NCBI GenBank assembly: GCA_937890005.1
Contig: CALBZA010000027.1
Span: 1-20,834 of the forward strand
Length of the DNA stretch: 20,834 nucleotides
DNA from: an uncultured Verrucomicrobia subdivision 3 bacterium
Lineage (GTDB): Bacteria; Verrucomicrobiota; Verrucomicrobiia; Limisphaerales; DASXHY01
Direction: 5' to 3'
Below the pieces are notes generated by a model, which was given only the letters and a program-made list of their open reading frames with translations, was not told the origin of the DNA and ran no database searches. Position 1 is the first letter of the stretch. The number at the start of each line of letters is the position of its first letter. A program made the position numbers and the translations under genes. Shown here piece after piece: positions 14,793-20,834 of the stretch.

Positions 14793-16898
14793 CTATCGCC
14801 GGGCCACAGACACTTCCGCGCGCGACGGTTTCGACTGCGACGCCGATTTTCCAGACGACGACACGGTCGTCTTTACCCAGCACCGCAGCACTTCTGCCAC
14901 ACTCCACGCCTGAGCGATGCAGCCGCGCGGCGTGAACGGTGCTTCCGCGTCGAAGATCTCGTTGATCGATCCAATGCATCCCGAATTGAGATGCGGAACA
15001 AAACCCTCGAGATAACGGCGCGCCCCAGCTCTGTCGCCGGGATAAACCTTCAGCCACGCATCCACGAAAGGACCGATCAACCAGGCCCAGACGGTTCCCT
15101 GATGATACGCCGCGTCGCGCGCTCGAAGGTCACCGAAATACTTCGCCTTGTATTCACGATGATCCGACGTCAGCGTTCGCAGCCCCACCGGAGTCATCAG
15201 ACGTTCGCGAACTGTCTCAAGCACATCCTTCCACCGCGATTCGTCGAGCACCGCGTGCTTGAGCGAAAAGCTGAGAAGTTGATTGGGGCGACACGCGGCG
15301 CTGTTTCCACCCTCTCCATCGACGACGTCATACAGATAGCCGCCCTCGGCATACCAAAAGCGTTCGTTGAACGATTGTTTCACCCGTCTGGCATGCGTCA
15401 GGTATTGCTCGGCCGCAGCGCCCTGCCCTTGTTCCGCAAGCCACTCCGCAAGGAGCGTCAGTGCGTTGAGCCAAAGCCCGTTGATCTCAACCGCTTTTCC
15501 ACGTCGCGGCGTCACGACCCAGTCATCCACCTTTGCATCCATCCAGGTCAGCTGATATCCGGGCGCACCCTGCTTCAACAATCCATCGACGGGATCGGCG
15601 CCTATGCCAAAATGCGTTCCCTTCAAATGCGAATCCGCAATTTCAATCAACTTCGGCAGCACATGACGCAGCGTGTCGCGGTCGTTCGTCACCTCGAGAT
15701 AACGGTCCATCGCATGAAAAAACCAGAGCGACGCATCCGCGGTGTGATACAAACCCTGATTCGCCCCCTCGGGAAAAAGATTCGGAATCAAACCATCGCG
15801 AACGTAATGCGCGAAGGTCCTTAAAATCCAACCCGCCTCCGCGTGCCTTCCCGTCGTCAGCGTCAACCCTTCCAGACTGATCATCGTGTCCCGTCCCCAG
15901 TCCGTGAACCAATGATAGCCTGCAATCACCGTTCGAATTTCATCACCAGCCGCATGAGCACGCGCCGCATCCTGCAGACGTCCGACGGGATTGATGATGA
16001 ACTGATCCGCAGCGAGAACCAGGTCGGCAGCTGGCGACGCACGCGCCTCGGGAACCGCGGTGCGAATCAGTCTCGTCCGGCGTTGTTGATAGAAATCGAC
16101 GGTTTCCTCCGGCGACAACGCCTGCATCACACGCCACGTTTCGGTCGAGGCGATCAATGTCGCCTGGCAATCCGGATTCAAATCGAATGTGATCCAGCCC
16201 GGACTCCAGAGCTTCCCCTTCGCGCCATATCCGCGATCCGCATCGCGCTGATAGAAAATCTCCCGCTGCGTTCCGCCATCGTAAATGAAAGCAAATCGTT
16301 CGGCGCCCTTCAGGGTGAAGCGCAGCCGGGGAAACACCTCACCGCCACGAACTTCAAATCGTTTCTCCTCCATGCTGAACACGTATTGGGCATCGAGCGG
16401 TTCGCTGACCGAATGTTCGTGTCCGCGAAAATGCATGGAAGGCCGAAGCTCCAGCTTCACGCCGGGTTCCTTCGACAACAGCCGGTAACCGATGTGAACC
16501 GTGTTCTGACCGTGAAGAAGAACAAGATGCTTTTCGAGAATGATCCCGCCAACATCGTAGCGCCACACCGGCATCTGATTCTCAAGGCGGAACTCGGCAA
16601 TGTATGAAACTGCTCCCTCCGTCTCGGCATCGGAATGTTCCAGTCCGCCAATCTCCACCCGTTCCCCGTTCTTGCGCACCAGCGTTTCGGCAAGATGATT
16701 CAACATCACCGCGCGTCCCAATGGCGCCGGCAGCGCGGCAATGAGCAACCCGTGATAACGCCACGTCACTGCACCCGAAATGGTGCCGGACGCGTATCCC
16801 CCCAATCCGTTCGTCACCAGCCATTCCTGATTCAGCAAACGACGCGACTCAGCGGGACTTGTCTGCCTCAGATCAATTTTTCGGATGACTTTCTCCAT
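14793..16898 (-). CDS. Amylo-alpha-1,6-glucosidase / glycogen debranching enzyme (GH133)
   Basis: The 701-residue protein has the two-domain layout of bacterial amylo-alpha-1,6-glucosidases. The N-terminal GDE_N-like domain contains EWLVTNGLGGYASGT and RYHGLLIAALPAPLGR. The C-terminal (alpha/alpha)6 barrel contains GYHWFTDWGRDTMISLEGL (Asp337), WMDAKVDDWVVTPRRGKAVEI, DAAYHQGTVWAWLIGPF and EIFDAEAPFTPRGCIAQAW. The enzyme hydrolyses alpha-1,6 branches of glycogen. ATG 16898 overlaps the end of treZ by 26 nt, and a GGAG lies 14 nt upstream, so it is translationally coupled to treZ; in-frame ATGs at 16946 and 16967 would overlap further. In classical trehalose operons the debranching partner is the isoamylase-like GH13 TreX; here an unrelated GH133 enzyme sits in its place. 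Confidence 0.94.
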   Translation of the reverse strand: MEKVIRKIDLRQTSPAESRRLLNQEWLVTNGLGGYASGTISGAVTWRYHGLLIAALPAPLGRAVMLNHLAETLVRKNGERVEIGGLEHSDAETEGAVSYIAEFRLENQMPVWRYDVGGIILEKHLVLLHGQNTVHIGYRLLSKEPGVKLELRPSMHFRGHEHSVSEPLDAQYVFSMEEKRFEVRGGEVFPRLRFTLKGAERFAFIYDGGTQREIFYQRDADRGYGAKGKLWSPGWITFDLNPDCQATLIASTETWRVMQALSPEETVDFYQQRRTRLIRTAVPEARASPAADLVLAADQFIINPVGRLQDAARAHAAGDEIRTVIAGYHWFTDWGRDTMISLEGLTLTTGRHAEAGWILRTFAHYVRDGLIPNLFPEGANQGLYHTADASLWFFHAMDRYLEVTNDRDTLRHVLPKLIEIADSHLKGTHFGIGADPVDGLLKQGAPGYQLTWMDAKVDDWVVTPRRGKAVEINGLWLNALTLLAEWLAEQGQGAAAEQYLTHARRVKQSFNERFWYAEGGYLYDVVDGEGGNSAACRPNQLLSFSLKHAVLDESRWKDVLETVRERLMTPVGLRTLTSDHREYKAKYFGDLRARDAAYHQGTVWAWLIGPFVDAWLKVYPGDRAGARRYLEGFVPHLNSGCIGSINEIFDAEAPFTPRGCIAQAWSVAEVLRCWVKTTVSSSGKSASQSKPSRAEVSVARR

Positions 16899-18834
16899 CG
16901 TATTGCTCGAGACTCCGCTTCGCACCGGCGAGAACAACTGCAGCATGACCTGGTATTCGCCAGCCATTCTCCGTTTCGATACAGGGCGTGCCCGTCCCGT
17001 CGTAACGCGGATCTTCGCTCGACCAGATCAGGCTCCACGAATGTTCTGCCGGCAAAGCGATCAGCGGCGACGAAATCGAACAGAGACAAAGGTCTGCCCC
17101 CAGATTCACGAGCATGAGACGATCCTCTTCGTTTTCTCCGAAGAAGCGCAGCAGGAAGGCGTGTGCTCCGAGAACCGCTCCATCAACTCCGTTCGAACGC
17201 ACACGGCCGAACACCGAATCTTCGCGCCGTAACTTCAGGAGATCGCGATGCATTTCATAAACCGACTGGTTCTTTTCGCGCTCCGACAGGTCCAGCTTGC
17301 ATTGCTGGAACGTTTCCTCCTGATGCGGTTCCGCAAATGAGGATCGCGATTCCGCACAGGCCACACTTGGAAACTGCTCGAGAAACTTGCGTCGTCCCTC
17401 CGAAACCAGTTTTGCCAGATCCGGATTGTGATCGGCAAAATAGACGAACGGCGCCGACGCGGCGAATTCCTGTCCCTGAAACAACATCGGTGTCCCCGGC
17501 CCCAGCAGCAGCAACGCCGTGAGCGCGCGATAATTTCCTGGGTGCGCAAGCCGATGCAGCCGCTGTCCATGCAATGAGTTCGCCACCTGATCGTGGTTCT
17601 CGATGAACGTCACAAACTGCTCCGGCGTGAGACCCACCGTTGAAGCTCCACGGCGTTTCTTCTGCCAGGAATACCATTGCCCCTGGAAAAGATAGCCGTG
17701 CTTCGCAGCGGAGATGAATTCCTGTGGCGAACCCTCGTAATCCGCATAATACGCCTCCTTCCGCCCGGTCATCGCCACGCGCGCCACATGATGGAAATCG
17801 TCATTCCATAAAGCGTCCAATCCGTTCCCGTTGTCCGTCGGATCACGCGCCAGCCAGCTGTGTTGCGATTCATTCTCACCGACGATGTAACAGCCCCGCC
17901 CTTTTCCCGCCGTGCGAACACGCCGGCTGATCGCCGTCAGCACATGCTCGCTCGAATTGTCAAAAATCTGCTGCGTCGCATCGAGCCGTAGGCCGTCCAT
18001 GTGGAATTCATCGATCCAATACCCGGCGTTCGAAATGAAAAACTCCCGAACCGGACCACTGTTCTCGCCATCGAAGTTCAGCGCGTCGCCCCATTCATTC
18101 GCGTAGCGATCGGTGAAGTAGTCGGGCGAAAACTCCTTCAGATAATTTCCATCCGGCCCAATGTGATTGTAAACCACGTCGAGAATCACACCGAGCCCGA
18201 GCTCATGCGCACGATTCACAAAGGCGCGCAATGCATCCGGCGAACCATAAAGCCGCGTCGGCGCGAACAGATCGACGCCATCGTAGCCCCAGCCGAAGCG
18301 GCCGGGAAACTCCGCCACCGGCATCAATTCCACCACCGTGATTCCGAGTCGCGCCAGTTCAGGCAGTTGCTCCATCGCAGCGGCGCAGGTGCCTTCACTC
18401 GTAAACGTGCCCACGTGCATTTCGTAGATCACCTGGCCGGCGCGCTTGAGTCCTTTCCATTTCTGATCGCTCCACTTGAAACCGGATGGATCGATTATCA
18501 TCGACGGCCCGTGTGGACCTTCCGGTTGAAAACGTGAAACAGGATCGGGAAACATTCCGGAATCGAGCTGAAATTTATAAAGCATTCCCGCGCTCGCTTC
18601 CGCAACGAGCCCCGAGAAATAACCGTTTTCCTCGGGTTCAAGTTCGATCGAAGTCGTTTCCAACTCAGCGTGATCTTTACCCAGTCGCACAGCGACGAAC
18701 CGCGACCTGGGCGCCCAGACCCGGAAATGAACGCCGCGTTTTCCCGGCTGCACCTCCGCGCCAACCGGCAGCCGGCGATGAATGGAGGTTCTGGGAACAT
18801 TTTCCTCCGCCCCATCGTCCGACGATGATGCCAT
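16873..18834 (-). CDS. treZ: Malto-oligosyltrehalose trehalohydrolase
   Basis: TreZ (EC 3.2.1.141, GH13) releases trehalose from the maltooligosyl trehalose made by TreY. From ATG 18834 it has 653 residues; this start has GGAG 4 nt upstream, whereas a GTG at 18879 would add 15 residues without such a site. It begins with an N-terminal beta-sandwich (RRLPVGAEV, GVHFRVWAPRSRFVAVRL, SAGMLYKFQLD) and continues with the GH13 barrel: YEMHVGTFTSEGT, ELMPVAEFPGRFGWGYDGV, DVVYNHIGPDGNY. Catalytic residues are Asp285 (GLRLDATQQI), Glu320 (IVGENES) and Asp415 (ENHDQVAN). GTPMLFQGQEFAAS is also typical. It is the first gene of the treZ-GH133 pair. Upstream lie heptamer repeats and the CRISPR array; no clear promoter is visible. 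Confidence 0.97.
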   Translation of the reverse strand: MASSSDDGAEENVPRTSIHRRLPVGAEVQPGKRGVHFRVWAPRSRFVAVRLGKDHAELETTSIELEPEENGYFSGLVAEASAGMLYKFQLDSGMFPDPVSRFQPEGPHGPSMIIDPSGFKWSDQKWKGLKRAGQVIYEMHVGTFTSEGTCAAAMEQLPELARLGITVVELMPVAEFPGRFGWGYDGVDLFAPTRLYGSPDALRAFVNRAHELGLGVILDVVYNHIGPDGNYLKEFSPDYFTDRYANEWGDALNFDGENSGPVREFFISNAGYWIDEFHMDGLRLDATQQIFDNSSEHVLTAISRRVRTAGKGRGCYIVGENESQHSWLARDPTDNGNGLDALWNDDFHHVARVAMTGRKEAYYADYEGSPQEFISAAKHGYLFQGQWYSWQKKRRGASTVGLTPEQFVTFIENHDQVANSLHGQRLHRLAHPGNYRALTALLLLGPGTPMLFQGQEFAASAPFVYFADHNPDLAKLVSEGRRKFLEQFPSVACAESRSSFAEPHQEETFQQCKLDLSEREKNQSVYEMHRDLLKLRREDSVFGRVRSNGVDGAVLGAHAFLLRFFGENEEDRLMLVNLGADLCLCSISSPLIALPAEHSWSLIWSSEDPRYDGTGTPCIETENGWRIPGHAAVVLAGAKRSLEQYDGESHPKN

Positions 18835-18954
18835 CGTGCTCCGTCGTGCTGGACCTCGGGCTGTGTGACGCGTTTTCACCTGGTGAAGGAATGTTAGAAC
18901 CGCGCCTCGAAGCTTGAACGGGGAGTTTCCCCCAACGGGAGTTGGAGTATGGGG

Positions 18955-19031
18955 CTATGGACTATGGACTATGGACTATAGGACCATCGACCATCGACCA
19001 TCGACCATCGACTATTGGCTATTGGCTATTG
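18955..19031. repeat. Heptamer tandem-repeat array (11 in-phase units of 7 bp)
   Basis: The array consists of CTATGGA three times, CTATAGG, ACCATCG four times, then ACTATTG and GCTATTG twice, all in the same 7-bp phase (77 bp). Unit sequence changes in blocks, as expected from slippage of neighbouring variants. It lies between treZ and a decayed CRISPR repeat. The 75 bp between treZ and this array show no gene or clear promoter. Confidence 0.9.
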
Positions 19032-19049
19032 GCGATTTACTTCCGACAC

Positions 19050-19085
19050 CCGCTATTTCTCTGCTGAAAGCAAAATGCCTGAAAG
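19050..19085. CRISPR. Decayed, isolated CRISPR repeat outside the array
   Basis: In the same 36-bp register as the array repeat, this segment matches 24 of 36 positions: CCGC at its left end and most of the right half (CTGAAAGC at 64-71 and ATG-CTGAAAG at the end). It is separated from the first array repeat by a 7/8-bp tandem repeat block rather than by a normal spacer. I read it as the remains of an older terminal repeat. Confidence 0.6.
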
Positions 19086-19154
19086 TCCCATCGTCCCATG
19101 GTCCATTGTCCATAGTCCCATAGTCCCATAGTCCCATAGTCCCATAGTCCATAG
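19084..19154. repeat. 7/8-bp tandem-repeat array abutting the CRISPR array
   Basis: Units are AGTCCCAT, CGTCCCAT, GGTCCAT, TGTCCAT, AGTCCCAT four times, then AGTCCAT and a last AG. Read on the opposite strand they are GGACTAT/GGGACTAT, the same motif as the left part of the 18955 array, so the two arrays are inverted relative to each other. The block ends exactly where the first array repeat begins at TCACG. Confidence 0.9.
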
Positions 19155-20834
19155 TCACGATTCCTGAAAGCGCGATGACTGAAAGTCGTTGAGGTGCCAG
19201 AGCGCCGCGACATTTGCGACCCGCCTCACGATTCCTGAAAGCGCGATGACTGAAAGCATCCAACTTCCCGCCAGGCCAGGCATATCAGCAAGCCGCCTCA
19301 CGATTCCTGAAAGCGCGATGACTGAAAGTAATTCCCGCGCCCGTGCAAGGGTTTCCAAAAACCGCCTCACGATTCCTGAAAGCGCGATGACTGAAAGGGG
19401 ATGCAAGGATAACTGATATTGTGCTATATTACCGCCTCACGATTCCTGAAAGCGCGATGACTGAAAGGCAATTACCAGTGTTTCACCCATTCAGCGGGGC
19501 AACCGCCTCACGATTCCTGAAAGCGCGATGACTGAAAGTGAATTCTGGTTTAACATAATAAGGGAAAGGAATGCCCCGCCTCACGATTCCTGAAAGCGCG
19601 ATGACTGAAAGCACCTTGAGGCGTGCGCGGCCCCACGCGGCCAAGTCCCGCCTCACGATTCCTGAAAGCGCGATGACTGAAAGAATTCAGGACTGATCGA
19701 AAAGCTGACGCATGACTCCGCCTCACGATTCCTGAAAGCGCGATGACTGAAAGGTTGCAGGCAGCCAAGCTAGGAATCGCCCTGAAATCCGCCTCACGAT
19801 TCCTGAAAGCGCGATGACTGAAAGGCCGATCCTGAGCGACATGACAAACACCATTCGCCGCCTCACGATTCCTGAAAGCGCGATGACTGAAAGGATTGGC
19901 ACGACGTTCTTTCATGCCGAAAAGATCGACCGCCTCACGATTCCTGAAAGCGCGATGACTGAAAGCCTAAGTTTCCGTCTAGCGGATTTAGAAGTTTTAC
20001 CGCCTCACGATTCCTGAAAGCGCGATGACTGAAAGAGAAGTACGAGAATGGAGAGTTTTGACCCCAACCCCGCCTCACGATTCCTGAAAGCGCGATGACT
20101 GAAAGGATCGAGCATCATGGAGAAGGCAGTGACGTGGAGCTCCGCCTCACGATTCCTGAAAGCGCGATGACTGAAAGGCGATTGTCGTAACGGAGCGGCA
20201 CAAGTCCGGCGCCCGCCTCACGATTCCTGAAAGCGCGATGACTGAAAGGCCGGACGTGGTAACTGTCATCTTCTGTTTGTACCGCCTCACGATTCCTGAA
20301 AGCGCGATGACTGAAAGCCGCGAGGTTGGTGCAGTGCCAGACGTTAAACACCCGCCTCACGATTCCTGAAAGCGCGATGACTGAAAGCACCACCGAGCGC
20401 GCCGGTTTTGGCCTGCTCCATTTCCCGCCTCACGATTCCTGAAAGCGCGATGACTGAAAGTCAGACTCCCACCGGCGATCGGCGTTTGGTCGATCACCGC
20501 CTCACGATTCCTGAAAGCGCGATGACTGAAAGAGGACGTGATCGCCACGCTCTGGTTTGTGTCTTCCCCGCCTCACGATTCCTGAAAGCGCGATGACTGA
20601 AAGGGCGCCGCCGTGGCAACCTTCCGAGACCGCTAAGCCGCCTCACGATTCCTGAAAGCGCGATGACTGAAAGACGCCCATCAGCTGCTTCATGCTGTCG
20701 CGCACGACGCCGCCTCACGATTCCTGAAAGCGCGATGACTGAAAGCGGCTTCCGCAGTGCCGTTCAAAACCTGGTCGAGCCGCCTCACGATTCCTGAAAG
20801 CGCGATGACTGAAAGAAAAACAGACGCAAAAGCC
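19155..20834. CRISPR. CRISPR array: one truncated and 23 complete 36-bp repeats, 23 complete spacers, continuing past the window
   Basis: Complete repeats run from CCGCCTCACG to GATGACTGAAAG, 36 bp, starting at 19221, 19293, 19362 and so on to 20780; all 23 read as identical. The first repeat (19155-19185) lacks its five left bases. Spacer lengths in order are 35, 36, 33, 34, 35, 37, 36, 34, 35, 33, 36, 34, 34, 36, 35, 33, 34, 37, 36, 35, 34, 36 and 34 bp; all are different, and a 24th is cut by the window end after 19 bp. The repeat has no strong internal palindrome but contains CTGAAAG twice, at repeat positions 15-21 and 30-36. No cas gene or leader is in the window. The type is not determined: the right end ACTGAAAG resembles the crRNA 5' tag of some type I-D/III systems, while the decayed left end suggests transcription from the right. 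Confidence 0.98.

Noticed and set aside
19189..20718. Open frames on both strands with repeated LTIPESAMTE or FSHRAFRNREA peptides
   Set aside because: They are translations of CRISPR repeats; the peptide periodicity is the repeat period and no start signals are present.

Overview
The window looks like a chromosomal segment of a Gram-negative bacterium, most likely a Verrucomicrobiota member or close PVC relative (moderate confidence). The main reasons are a 57-residue secreted protein that is little more than a signal peptide plus a VPETGS-type C-terminal sorting signal, moderately high GC, frequent absence of Shine-Dalgarno sequences, and short tandem heptamer repeats between genes. No transposase, phage gene, tRNA or rRNA is visible.

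Left part (1-3612): the 3' end of a TolC/NodT-type outer-membrane efflux gene closed by a hairpin, a small single-pass membrane protein, and then a self-contained surface-protein unit. That unit has a candidate enhancer-site palindrome (894-924), a sigma-54-like -24/-12 promoter (994-1009), the mini VPETGS-CTERM protein (1041-1214), a structured spacer with a GAGA tetraloop (1221-1262), a 754-residue Cys-rich secreted protein (1294-3558) and a strong intrinsic terminator. The large protein carries a thioester-domain-like Cys/Gln pair, DUF11-like repeats and an SdrD-B-like module with an unusual Trp-periodic insert.

Middle part (3613-10903): a quinol-dependent nitric oxide reductase followed 3 nt later by a cytochrome P450, suggesting a two-gene NO-related operon. 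Next comes a three-gene MacA/MacB-type export operon: periplasmic adaptor, ABC ATPase and FtsX-like permease, with the ATPase and permease overlapping by ATGA.

Central-right part (10904-18880): genes of glycogen/trehalose metabolism. treY (+) converges on an HDOD signalling gene (-). Further right, a minus-strand operon holds treZ overlapping a GH133 amylo-1,6-glucosidase. TreY and TreZ turn alpha-1,4-glucan ends into trehalose; the GH133 enzyme stands where TreX usually does.

Right end (18955-20834): arrays of 7/8-bp tandem repeats abut and interrupt the end of a CRISPR array. The array has one 5'-truncated repeat, 23 complete 36-bp repeats that read as identical, 23 complete spacers of 33-37 bp and a cut-off 24th spacer. 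A further decayed repeat lies just outside. No cas genes are present, so they must lie beyond the right edge or elsewhere. The decayed left end suggests it is the old (trailer) end, but the repeat's ACTGAAAG end suggests the opposite reading direction. This conflict and the invasion of the array end by heptamer repeats are among the most interesting observations.
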